Positions 51,513 through 60,098 of a DNA stretch of 64,000 bases are shown here, one piece after another. A model generated the notes under the pieces. The model was not told the DNA's origin and did not search any database. It saw only the letters and a program-made list of their open reading frames with translations. Within the stretch, counting starts at the first letter, position 1, and every line of letters begins with the position of its first letter. Source of the stretch: Moraxella nonliquefaciens. Its GTDB lineage: Bacteria; Pseudomonadota; Gammaproteobacteria; Pseudomonadales; Moraxellaceae. The stretch is from the NCBI RefSeq assembly GCF_001679005.1, contig NZ_LXTW01000032.1, positions 372,001 to 436,000 of the forward strand, in the 5' to 3' direction. The position numbers were made by a program, and so were the translations under genes.

Positions 51513-53843
51513 ATGCTTATTAAGGACAATCCTTTGCTAGACCATAGCTCTGACTTACGCCATATTTTACAATACATCAGCCTACTCCAAGAGTTACCTG
51601 AACCCTCATCTTTAAAACGCTTCATTGATGCACTTAGGGTAACAGAAGATGATGCTGAGGCGGTCAATGCCAAAGTCCGTGAACTCATTGAGATTTTAAA
51701 AGAAAATCCTGAATATGGTGCAGGGCTGGCGGCGTTTATTTTACGTTTAACGGACAACTATCAGCGTATCACACTCTATGCAGACACTGGAATCATCTCT
51801 GATGACAGTTTTTCGCACAGCATTAACCGTCTGATAGGGCATCGTTTTTTGCCACTGCTGCCCAAAGAGGATTCGGTGGTAGAGCTTGCCCATTATCTGT
51901 TTGATGGGGCAACCGATGAAAAATGGCTATCACTCATCACCTCTGAGCATTGGGATGAGCTTGTGGAACTTGTCAAGGTTGATGAGAGTGGGTTAGAACT
52001 GGTCGCCAGTGCCAAAAATAGCATTTTAAATGCCTTAGTGATTTTATCCTACCGCATCAGTGGTATTGGACTGCATGCTGAGATGATGGACACTTATCCA
52101 CAGGTTTTAAATTATACCGCCTCCTTTGTCGCCCAAAACCAAGAGACCGTTCTATTCGTCAATCAATACCGCCAAGCCCACAACTTAGATGCCATGACCG
52201 ACACCATGCCTGATGTGGATATTGACCCTGCCCCCTTGCTCGTCATGTTAGAACAGTGCAGTGATATTGTGGCAAATATTCGTAAACGTGTGTACAAAAC
52301 AGGCATTTCTATTCGCATGACCAACATGCTCGTTCGCCTAGAACAAAGCATTCATCGCATGCACATTTTGCTTGAACTAATCTCTGACAAAAACAAAAAC
52401 CGTGATAAAGCCATTGTAGAGCTAACCCAAGAGATTGTTCGTACCGCCAAAACCCGATACAGTTTTGGTTATCTCATCAAAAATAACACTCGCCTACTGT
52501 CTCGTAAAATCACCGAAAACTCAGGTCAAGTGGGTGAACACTACATCAGTACCGACAAACTTGGCTACAAAAAAATGTACAAAAAGGCAGCCATTGGTGG
52601 TTTTGTCATCGCATTTATGGCAACCTTAAAAATCCTAGGGGCATCGCTTGTACTTGCACCCATCGGTAAGGCATTCATGAACAGCATGATTTATGGTCTG
52701 GGTTTTGTTGGCATTCACATCATAGGGGGAACAGTTGCTACCAAACAGCCTGCCATGACCGCTGCCGCCATCGCATCAACCATCTCCGAAAATGGCAACA
52801 AAAAAACCAAACAACTGACCAAACTTGCCGAACTCATCGTTGACATACTAAGAACACAATTCATCGCCATCATGGGCAACATCTCTATCGCCATGCCCAT
52901 CGCTCTGCTCATCGCCTTTGCTTGGGTACAGTTTTATGGTGAGCCAATGATTAGCACCGAAAAGGCCGCTCACCTGCTTCATGAACTTGACCCTTTGCGT
53001 TCACTGTCTTTGCCACACGCTGCCATCGCTGGGGTATTTTTGTTCTTGTCAGGGCTTATCTCAGGTTATTATGACAATCTTGCTGCCTTTAATAAAATCG
53101 GTGAGCGGGTCAAACGCCATCGCCTGCTTGCTCGCATCATGCCCCAAAGTTGGCAAAACCGTCTTGGTGGTTTTGTAGAGGCGAACCTTGGGGCGATTAT
53201 GGGTAACTTTATCTTTGGCTGTTTTTTAGGCAGTACCGCCACCATCGGTTACATGCTTGGATTGCCACTTGACATTCGCCACATCGCTTTTTCATCAGCC
53301 AATCTTGTGCATGGATTGTTTTTTTTATCCCCTGCTGATCTGACATGGCAACTGGCATTATATTGCTTTGTTGGTATGATGCTCATTGGTATGGTAAATC
53401 TCATCGTCAGTTTCTCACTGTCGCTTATGATTGCCCTGCGTTCTAAGGAGGTAAATTTTAGTCAATGGAAAGGTTTGGGTGAACTGATATTTAAACACCT
53501 AATCACACACCCAAAAGACTTTTTCATCCCCAGAAGTGAGACAATCCAATACGCACGCATTGACAGCGAGGGGCGTATTATCTATGATGATGTCGTCAAA
53601 GAGACCGCCATTCCTAGTGGTTCGGTTGTTCGTCGTCTGGGCAGTAAAAAAGCCGATCCCCTAAGAGACATCCAAAATGCGGTCAATGTCGCCAAAACTG
53701 ACCTAAGCCAAGAGGTGCTTGATAAAGTCAAACACGATGACAAACCCATTGAAGCAGGCGAGGTAGGACTTGACATGAACAGTGAAACCAACGCCAAAAA
53801 CCCGCTACCCAAACCTGACAAACCGCCACAATTACCAAAGTAA
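51513..53843 (+). CDS. gcr: Gcr-family membrane protein (annotated elsewhere as site-specific recombinase)
   Basis: 776-residue protein of the family named SpecificRecomb in Pfam and gcr in Neisseria. The first 350 residues are soluble and helical; about six to seven hydrophobic segments follow from residue 370 (KKAAIGGFVIAFMATLKIL..., MSIYGLGFVGIHIIGGTVATKQPAMTAAA-like, and ...FSLSLMIALRS). No resolvase or tyrosine-recombinase catalytic motif is visible, so the recombinase label looks doubtful. The ATG at 51513 lacks a ribosome site; a TTG seven codons later (51534) has AAGGAC before it and could be the true start. The helicase gene starts 5 bases after its stop. Confidence 0.8.
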   Translation: MLIKDNPLLDHSSDLRHILQYISLLQELPEPSSLKRFIDALRVTEDDAEAVNAKVRELIEILKENPEYGAGLAAFILRLTDNYQRITLYADTGIISDDSFSHSINRLIGHRFLPLLPKEDSVVELAHYLFDGATDEKWLSLITSEHWDELVELVKVDESGLELVASAKNSILNALVILSYRISGIGLHAEMMDTYPQVLNYTASFVAQNQETVLFVNQYRQAHNLDAMTDTMPDVDIDPAPLLVMLEQCSDIVANIRKRVYKTGISIRMTNMLVRLEQSIHRMHILLELISDKNKNRDKAIVELTQEIVRTAKTRYSFGYLIKNNTRLLSRKITENSGQVGEHYISTDKLGYKKMYKKAAIGGFVIAFMATLKILGASLVLAPIGKAFMNSMIYGLGFVGIHIIGGTVATKQPAMTAAAIASTISENGNKKTKQLTKLAELIVDILRTQFIAIMGNISIAMPIALLIAFAWVQFYGEPMISTEKAAHLLHELDPLRSLSLPHAAIAGVFLFLSGLISGYYDNLAAFNKIGERVKRHRLLARIMPQSWQNRLGGFVEANLGAIMGNFIFGCFLGSTATIGYMLGLPLDIRHIAFSSANLVHGLFFLSPADLTWQLALYCFVGMMLIGMVNLIVSFSLSLMIALRSKEVNFSQWKGLGELIFKHLITHPKDFFIPRSETIQYARIDSEGRIIYDDVVKETAIPSGSVVRRLGSKKADPLRDIQNAVNVAKTDLSQEVLDKVKHDDKPIEAGEVGLDMNSETNAKNPLPKPDKPPQLPK

Positions 53844-53848
53844 ACATC

Positions 53849-55735
53849 ATGAAACAAAGTACTGCACTTAACATCTTAAAAACAGGACAAAATGTCTTCT
53901 TGACAGGGCAGGCAGGGGCAGGCAAAACCTACGTCCTAAACCAATACATTGACTATCTACGGATACGTGGCATCCCAGTTGCCATCACTGCCAGTACAGG
54001 CATCGCCGCTACTCACATGAATGGCATGACAATACACGCATGGTCTGGCATGGGGATTAAAGATGAATTTAATGATGAAGATTTTAAACGCCTAAGACAT
54101 CGCCAGAGCGTAACCGACCGTCTAAACAGCACCAAAGTACTTATCATTGATGAGATTTCCATGCTCCATGCCAAACAAGTGGATTTGTTGGATGAGATTT
54201 TACGCACCATTCGTGATGATGATGCCCCCTTTGGTGGAGTGCAGGTCATTTTCTCGGGTGATTTTTTTCAGCTACCCCCTGTTGGTAACAAAAACCAAAG
54301 CAACAAGCAAAAATTTGCTTTTATGGCAAAGGCGTGGAAAACTGCCAATTTTCAAATCTGCTACTTATCAGAACAGCACCGCCAATCAGGGCATGATGAA
54401 CGTGAACGATTTGGCATGAGTCTAAATGACATCTTAAACCAAATCCGCCATCAAGACGTGGATGCCCTTGCCCAAAACATCTTACTTAGCACCCATCATA
54501 ACAACATCGGTGAAAACTATATACGTCTGTATACTCATAATGGCAATGTAGACAGCATTAATCAAGAACAGCTTGCCCTGCTAGATGGCGATGCTCACAC
54601 CTTTGACTGTATTACCTATGGCGATAAAACCTTAATAGACATGCTCACCAAAAACATCAAAGCTGCCCCATCTTTAACTTTAAAAGTTGGGGCTAAGGTC
54701 ATGTTCGTCAAAAACAACCAAAATCTTAATGTCTCTAACGGTACGATGGGCGAGGTGGTTGATTTTGTTTTGCCACAGGCGAACATGGATGGCGGTGAGA
54801 AATTTCTCCATACCATCAAATACCCCATGGTACGACTCAACAGCGGGCGGCTGGTTTGTGCTGAGCCAGATGAATGGGTGATAGAGGACGGTTTGGGCGA
54901 GGTTTTGGCAAGTTACCGTCAAATACCCCTTGCTTTGGCATGGGCAATTACCATCCATAAAAGCCAAGGCATGACCTTAGATGCTGCTGAGATTGATTTG
55001 TCTCGCACTTTTGAGATGGGGCAAGGCTATGTTGCTCTCTCTCGCCTGCGTTCACTAGATGGCTTAAAACTTTTGGGCATGAATAAAAATAGCCTACTGT
55101 TAGATGAATGGGTGTTTCGCATCAATCAACGCCTACTTGACATCGCCCATGAGCAAGCCAAAAAATTCCACACCCTAGATGATGATACGCTAGACAACAT
55201 TCATAAACAGTTTATCATCGCCTGTGATGGTATTACTGATGATGCCATCATCGCCCGCCAAGAAAAACTTCTACAAAAAATCAAAAATGAGCAAACCCAA
55301 AAACACCATATCCATACCAACCAAACTCAGGGAAAATCACCCACTCAGGTTGGCAAAACCTTAGATAAAACCCAAGCCCTCATCAAAGAGGGTCTTAGCC
55401 TAGATGAAATAGCACAGAAACGTGAGCTTGCCAAATCTACCATCATCAGCCACATCACTCAGCTCATCGAACGTGATGGCAAAGACGACTACCTGCGTTT
55501 TGCCCCCAGTGATGATGAGCTACACGCCATCAAAGCCATCTATGATAAGCTCGACGCCCAAGGCGAATTTGAAGGCGGTGTCAAGCTTAAACCCATCGTG
55601 GAGATGAGTGGCAAAGACAACAGTCATTACAACATCGCAAGGTTGGCATTGGCGTTTTTGGACATCCCCAAACACACCAAAACAGACAAGACAGCCAACG
55701 CCACAATCCACACCAACAACAAGGATAAACCATGA
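53849..55735 (+). CDS. Pif1-type DNA helicase
   Basis: 628-residue superfamily 1 helicase. Walker A is GQAGAGKT (20-27), a helicase Ib motif ITASTGIAATHMNG follows, Walker B is VLIIDEISML, then FSGDFFQLPPV (motif III) and near residue 365 AWAITIHKSQGMTLD (motif V) with YVALSRLRSLDGL (motif VI). These match Pif1/RecD2-like enzymes that unwind DNA 5' to 3'. A C-terminal helix-turn-helix (about 510-555, LSLDEIAQKRELAKSTIISHI) is an extra DNA-binding module also seen on some RecQ-like proteins. Its stop overlaps the next start (ATGA), so it is coupled to the GAPDH-family gene. Confidence 0.88.
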   Translation: MKQSTALNILKTGQNVFLTGQAGAGKTYVLNQYIDYLRIRGIPVAITASTGIAATHMNGMTIHAWSGMGIKDEFNDEDFKRLRHRQSVTDRLNSTKVLIIDEISMLHAKQVDLLDEILRTIRDDDAPFGGVQVIFSGDFFQLPPVGNKNQSNKQKFAFMAKAWKTANFQICYLSEQHRQSGHDERERFGMSLNDILNQIRHQDVDALAQNILLSTHHNNIGENYIRLYTHNGNVDSINQEQLALLDGDAHTFDCITYGDKTLIDMLTKNIKAAPSLTLKVGAKVMFVKNNQNLNVSNGTMGEVVDFVLPQANMDGGEKFLHTIKYPMVRLNSGRLVCAEPDEWVIEDGLGEVLASYRQIPLALAWAITIHKSQGMTLDAAEIDLSRTFEMGQGYVALSRLRSLDGLKLLGMNKNSLLLDEWVFRINQRLLDIAHEQAKKFHTLDDDTLDNIHKQFIIACDGITDDAIIARQEKLLQKIKNEQTQKHHIHTNQTQGKSPTQVGKTLDKTQALIKEGLSLDEIAQKRELAKSTIISHITQLIERDGKDDYLRFAPSDDELHAIKAIYDKLDAQGEFEGGVKLKPIVEMSGKDNSHYNIARLALAFLDIPKHTKTDKTANATIHTNNKDKP

Positions 55736-56757
55736 AACTTCGCCTTGGCATCAACGGTTTTGGACGCATTGGGCGAATGCTACTGCGTGCGTATCTGTCT
55801 GGACTCACACAATTTGACCATCTTGATATCATCGCCATCAATGACATTGCAGATGCTCATACATTGCTACATTTATTAAAATTTGACAGCACACACGGTA
55901 GATTGGGCGTGGATGCATGGCTACAAGACAATCATTTAATTTTACAAAAAAATGGGCAAACCCTATGCCAAATTGTACTGCTTAATCAAAAAAACCCCAC
56001 TGATATTGCATGGGGCGAACTTGGTATTGATGTTGTATTAGAATGCACAGGACACTTTCGCTCATATGATGATGCCAGTCTACACCGCCTATCAGGAGCA
56101 AAACAGGTTATCATCGGTGCTGCCCCCTTTGACAATGTGGATGCCAGTATCGTCATGGGGGTTAATGATGAGATGCTACATAGGGATTTACCCATCATCT
56201 CAGGTGTCTCCTGCACCACCCAAGCCCTAGTCCCCCTACTACACACCTTGCAAGTGTATGGCATAGACAGCGTGATGATGACCGAGATTCATGCTGTTAC
56301 CGCCGACCAAACGGTGTTAGACCAAGCCCACCGAGACCTAAGACGGGCCCGAGCATCAGGACAAAACATCATCCCAACAACATCAAGCAGCATCAATGCC
56401 AGCGTGCGAGTATTGCCGTTTTTACAGGGCAAATTAAATGGTCATTCCATCCGAGTGCCAACGGCAAATGTCGCCTGTATTGACATCACGGTCATCTTTC
56501 ATACAGACCCCACCCTTGATGACATCAGAGATTTGCTAAGACATACCAGCCAAAACCGTCTGCGTAGAATCATGGATTATACCGACGAACCACTGGTCTC
56601 ATCTGACTTTATCGGTGATACCCATTCGCTCATCATAGATGGCACAGAGCTCATGCAAGCTCATCGTCAATTTAAAATCCTAGCATGGTATGACAATGAA
56701 GTGGGCTATGCCAATCGCTTGCTTGATATGTGTGTAACATTAGGCAAAACCAACTGA
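55732..56757 (+). CDS. GAPDH-family dehydrogenase (Gap or erythrose-4-phosphate dehydrogenase-like)
   Basis: 341-residue NAD(P)-dependent enzyme with GINGFGRIGRMLLRAY at the N terminus and the catalytic cysteine in SCTTQAL, where nearly all relatives have SCTTN. The active-site histidine is in TEIHAVTADQ. The phosphate-site TGAAK loop of glycolytic GAPDH is replaced by SSSINAS, while HRDLRRARASGQNIIP and MDYTDEPLVSSDF resemble Epd, the erythrose-4-phosphate dehydrogenase of vitamin B6 synthesis. I leave Gap and Epd both open. It overlaps the helicase gene by four bases, an unusual partnership. Confidence 0.82.
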   Translation: MKLRLGINGFGRIGRMLLRAYLSGLTQFDHLDIIAINDIADAHTLLHLLKFDSTHGRLGVDAWLQDNHLILQKNGQTLCQIVLLNQKNPTDIAWGELGIDVVLECTGHFRSYDDASLHRLSGAKQVIIGAAPFDNVDASIVMGVNDEMLHRDLPIISGVSCTTQALVPLLHTLQVYGIDSVMMTEIHAVTADQTVLDQAHRDLRRARASGQNIIPTTSSSINASVRVLPFLQGKLNGHSIRVPTANVACIDITVIFHTDPTLDDIRDLLRHTSQNRLRRIMDYTDEPLVSSDFIGDTHSLIIDGTELMQAHRQFKILAWYDNEVGYANRLLDMCVTLGKTN

Positions 56758-56857
56758 CCCTACCCCAACCCACCTACAAAATATCCAAAATTACACAACA
56801 GTCATATAATCATGGCAATAGTGTGTTATATTATACATTTTTAGTGCCAACATTGAT

Positions 56858-57502
56858 ATGACCGACCTTTTTATATTACAAGAAGTACTGACCGATGACG
56901 TGCCATTTCGGGTGCATAATGTCAAAATAGATAAATTCATCTGTGAGCAGGATTTGCCACTCATGCTTTTGGCTCACCATGACCGCCTAAGCGATGAATT
57001 AAAGACCCAAAAGCCCTTGACCGAGTTTTTTGGGCGGATAAATGACAAGGTAACCACAGCACAGGCATGTGCCATTTTTGGGGTCAGCTCTGACAGCTTA
57101 CGCCCTGCCACTCACATAAAAATTACAGGTACAACCGTCATCGTATGGGATGACTTCCCCCTTGCTCTACATTTGCAATTCACCAATACCGCCAAAGACA
57201 GCCAAATCACCGATGAGATTGACACTGTTCAAGCGGTTGCCAATGAGATTGACAACATCCTACTGTCAGGTAATGTCAATGTCTTGCACAAAAATACCTC
57301 AAAGACATTGATGAGCGTTGATTTGCACGATGATGAATTCATCATCACACCCAATGATGGTTACACACGTCTGCCCAACAGCCATGCCCTTGCCACCACC
57401 CAAATCCTAAACCACATCAGACACACCACCCCCCACATCATGGCATATCTAAGCCATGCTCTGCATGATAAAATCATGGGACACGTGCAAGAGCGATTTT
57501 AG
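56858..57502 (+). CDS. Hypothetical protein
   Basis: 214-residue protein I do not recognise. No signal peptide or membrane segment; acidic, rich in Asp, Ile, Thr and His; mixed alpha/beta by pattern. It has codon use like its neighbours and a clear ATG. TATATTATAC upstream resembles a -10 box. It lies 100 bases after the GAPDH-family gene on the same strand and converges with recR. A real gene is likely given its length and conserved-looking composition, but a role cannot be given. Confidence 0.65.
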   Translation: MTDLFILQEVLTDDVPFRVHNVKIDKFICEQDLPLMLLAHHDRLSDELKTQKPLTEFFGRINDKVTTAQACAIFGVSSDSLRPATHIKITGTTVIVWDDFPLALHLQFTNTAKDSQITDEIDTVQAVANEIDNILLSGNVNVLHKNTSKTLMSVDLHDDEFIITPNDGYTRLPNSHALATTQILNHIRHTTPHIMAYLSHALHDKIMGHVQERF

Positions 57503-57539
57503 AATTTTGGGTATAATTTTGGGTGTGTTGCCCCCAAAA

Positions 57540-58136
57540 TCAGCCATAAAATGCTCTGTTTTGCATGGCTTGGTGCAAGGTTAAACTGTCCACATAACCC
57601 AGCTCCCCACCCATGGGAATGCCTTGTGCCAGGCGAGTAATATTTTCTACATGAGATTTTAGGACATCGTAAATAAAAAAGGCAGTGGTTTGACCTTCAA
57701 TTGTCGCACCCATGGCAAGAATCAACTCACTGATGGCGGAGCTTTTGACCAAAGCCACAAGCTCATCCATGTGCAAATCATCCGCCCCAATACCATCTAT
57801 GGGCGACAAATGACCGCCCAGCACAAAGTAACGCCCACGATATGCCCCACTTTGTTCAATCGCCATCACATCCGATGCACGTTCCACCACGCACAACTGA
57901 CCATCATCACGGCGAACATCGGTACAAATGGCACAAACGTCATCATCGCTAAACGAATGGCAGATTTGACATTCTTTAATTTCATTCATGGCAACCTCCA
58001 AAGCATGGGCAAGTGCCAAACCTTGGGGGCGTTTTTTGGACAGAAGCTCTATCGCCATGCGTTGGGCAGACTTTTGTCCGACCGACGGTAGGATTTGTAG
58101 GATTTTGACCAACTGGTCAAATTTTGGGGTGAGCAT
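57540..58136 (-). CDS. recR: Recombination protein RecR
   Basis: 198-residue DNA repair protein that with RecF and RecO loads RecA on gapped DNA. A helix-hairpin-helix (LQILPSVGQKSAQRMAIELL), a C4 zinc finger (CQICHSFSDDDVCAIC) and a Toprim domain (LCVVERASDVMAIEQSGAYRGRYFVLGGHLSPIDGIG) are visible in the RecR order. The start is the ATG at 58136, overlapping the ybaB stop by one base (TGATG), the standard ybaB-recR coupling. A TTG one codon earlier is not preferred. Confidence 0.97.
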   Translation of the reverse strand: MLTPKFDQLVKILQILPSVGQKSAQRMAIELLSKKRPQGLALAHALEVAMNEIKECQICHSFSDDDVCAICTDVRRDDGQLCVVERASDVMAIEQSGAYRGRYFVLGGHLSPIDGIGADDLHMDELVALVKSSAISELILAMGATIEGQTTAFFIYDVLKSHVENITRLAQGIPMGGELGYVDSLTLHQAMQNRAFYG

Positions 58137-58468
58137 CAACCAAACAGTCCTTGCATGCCCTTGGGCAGACCCATACCCGTGGTTGCACCTGCCATAATCT
58201 CTTCGTGTAACTCATCTGCTTGGCGTACCGCATCATTAATGGCAGCGGCAACCAAATCCTCAATCATATCAGGCTCATCACTCATCAGGCTTGGGTCAAT
58301 AGACAGGCGTTTGACCACATGGCGACCTGTCATGGTTACTTTGACCAGTCCATTACCTGCTTGACCTTGAACCTCTTTTTGGGCAAGGGTTTTTTTGGCA
58401 GATTCAACATTTTGTTCAACCTGCTTTTGCATGGCTTGGGCTTGTTGCATGAGTGCTTGAATGTTCAT
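58136..58468 (-). CDS. ybaB: YbaB/EbfC nucleoid-associated protein
   Basis: 110-residue dimeric DNA-binding protein linked to recR in most bacteria. It begins MNIQALMQQAQAMQKQVEQ, shows a helical start, the VKVTMTGRHVVKRLSIDPSL strands and the ADELHEEIMAGATTGMGLP tail of the family. I use the ATG at 58468 because GGAG lies six bases before it; an ATG one codon earlier and a TTG at 58480 are alternatives. Operon with recR. Confidence 0.94.
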   Translation of the reverse strand: MNIQALMQQAQAMQKQVEQNVESAKKTLAQKEVQGQAGNGLVKVTMTGRHVVKRLSIDPSLMSDEPDMIEDLVAAAINDAVRQADELHEEIMAGATTGMGLPKGMQGLFG

Positions 58469-58593
58469 CATAAACTCCAAAAATATAAAATAAAAAAGAA
58501 CAAAAAAATGATAAAAAGCATTATAACAAAATTTTAACTTGATGGGAAATTGTTATATAATAAACCATCCATTTACCCATCTAGGAGACGGTC

Positions 58594-59880
58594 ATGACAG
58601 TCCCATACTCTGATAACACCCCCCAACACAATCACGTCATCATCATCGGCGGTGGTCATGTCGGACTGTCCTTTGCCCTGCTTTTGGCTCATCAAGGCAT
58701 TTATAGCACCCTGTTAGAGACGGTCAAATACCCAACCATCGCCCCCAACAAAGACCATGAACGCCGATCTTATCTGGACAGCAGAAACACCGCTTTATCC
58801 AGACGCAGCGTGCAGATTTATCACAAGATTGGACTGTGGGATGAGTTGGACAGCCATGCCTGTCGTATTGACAAAGTACTCATCAGTGAGCTTGGTAGTT
58901 TTGGGCGAGCAACACTTGATAAGCAATCAGAAAATGTGGAGAGTTTCGGTTTTGTCATGGAAAACGCATGGCTAGCACGAGTGCTGCTTCAAGCCGTCAA
59001 AGCAAGCCCTTTTGTGCGTCTATATGACCACACCAAAGTAGATGCCATTCATCAAGATAATGACATGGTTCATGTTAGTGCCATCGGTCAAGATGACAAA
59101 ACAGGCAACACCAAAATCCATCTACATGCCCCACTGGTTGTGGCATGCGATGGTCAGCACTCGCCTACTCGTTCTATGCTGGGGGTAGGGGTGGACAGTC
59201 ATGATTATGGACAGATGGGTATCGTTGGCGTGGTGCATACAGACACACCACATGAACATGTTGCCATTGAAAAATTTGGCCCTGCTGGACCTTTGGCGGT
59301 GTTGCCTTTGCTGGACAGCACAGATGGCAAATATCGTCGCTCGGTCGTCTTCATTTGCCCAAAAGGCGATGAACACGCCTATTTACATGATGATGCTCAC
59401 TTTTTAGCAACGCTACAACAGGTGTTTGGCACGGATGCAGGACGCTTTTTACAAGCAGGCAGGCGTGGGGCATATCCTTTGAGCAAAGTACTGTCTCATC
59501 GGCAAGTCGTCGGTCGCTGTGTACTCATGGGTAACGCCGCCCATACACTACACCCTGTGGCAGGTCAAGGCTTTAACCTATGCTTGCGAGATGCTGACGC
59601 TTTGGCAAAGCTGTTAGGTGAGCACCTACAAGATGCCCAAAGTGGTAAATTTGGCATAACCACGCCTGACTTTGGCAATCAATCACGCCTGCAAAGCTAT
59701 GAACAATCTCGCCAAACTGACCAAAAGCGAGTGATTAAATTCTGCGATACGGTTGTTGGTAGTTTTGGCAGTACCAACCCTATCATGAAAGTGGCTCGTA
59801 ATGTTGGACTGATTGCCTTTGACAAAATCCCCTTTATCAAACCAATGGTTGCCAGCTATGCGATGGGACTAAAATCTTAA
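58594..59880 (+). CDS. ubiH: UbiH/UbiF-family FAD monooxygenase
   Basis: 428-residue flavoprotein hydroxylase of ubiquinone synthesis, acting at the inner membrane with O2. It has the Rossmann motif VIIIGGGHVGLSFA, the DG motif in VACDGQHSPTRS, and GNAAHTLHPVAGQGFNLCLRDADAL, the FAD-binding GD-type block of the UbiH/UbiF/VisC group. The exact ring position (C6 UbiH, C5 UbiI/VisC, C1 UbiF) is not certain by eye; UbiH is the best fit. ATG with TAGGAG. Ubiquinone feeds NarI and the aerobic chain. Confidence 0.85.
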   Translation: MTVPYSDNTPQHNHVIIIGGGHVGLSFALLLAHQGIYSTLLETVKYPTIAPNKDHERRSYLDSRNTALSRRSVQIYHKIGLWDELDSHACRIDKVLISELGSFGRATLDKQSENVESFGFVMENAWLARVLLQAVKASPFVRLYDHTKVDAIHQDNDMVHVSAIGQDDKTGNTKIHLHAPLVVACDGQHSPTRSMLGVGVDSHDYGQMGIVGVVHTDTPHEHVAIEKFGPAGPLAVLPLLDSTDGKYRRSVVFICPKGDEHAYLHDDAHFLATLQQVFGTDAGRFLQAGRRGAYPLSKVLSHRQVVGRCVLMGNAAHTLHPVAGQGFNLCLRDADALAKLLGEHLQDAQSGKFGITTPDFGNQSRLQSYEQSRQTDQKRVIKFCDTVVGSFGSTNPIMKVARNVGLIAFDKIPFIKPMVASYAMGLKS

Positions 59881-59958
59881 TCGCCAGATACGTCATGATT
59901 TTATGACACGACTTGATTTTAAAGTTGATATTTTAGGGCATGTTTATCGTTTATCATG

Positions 59959-59985
59959 CTCTTTAAACTCTTTAAACTCTTTAAA
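59959..59985. repeat. Exact 9-bp triplicate upstream of rpoD
   Basis: CTCTTTAAA occurs three times in a row, about 70 bases before the rpoD -10 element. Confidence 0.93.
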
Positions 59986-60051
59986 ATTCATCACATTGCT
60001 TTGTGATGCCCCTTTAAAAAATCACGCCTAACCCCATTTAGTACCCAACTG

Positions 60052-60060
60052 TGTTATAAT
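60052..60060 (+). promoter_or_regulatory. Extended -10 promoter element of rpoD
   Basis: TGTTATAAT, a consensus extended -10, lies 38 bases before the rpoD ATG. There is no good -35 at 17-base spacing. Confidence 0.6.
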
Positions 60061-60098
60061 TGACCGTTTTAATCACTTTAAGGCATGAGCGAGAACCC

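Noticed and set aside
51346..51540. 64-codon cysteine-rich frame before gcr
   Set aside because: Ends within gcr in another frame, lacks a ribosome site and resembles random AT-rich translation.
51513..53843. Site-specific recombinase function for the gcr product
   Set aside because: The family name suggests it, but membrane segments are clear and no catalytic Tyr or Ser recombinase motif could be found, so I did not claim recombinase activity.
57690..58091. 133-codon plus-strand frame opposite recR
   Set aside because: Antisense shadow of recR, with His/Thr-rich composition.
60060..60098. 13-codon N-terminal extension of rpoD from a TTG
   Set aside because: The TTG is inside the -10 box and cannot be on the transcript as a start; region 1.1 fits the ATG at 60099.
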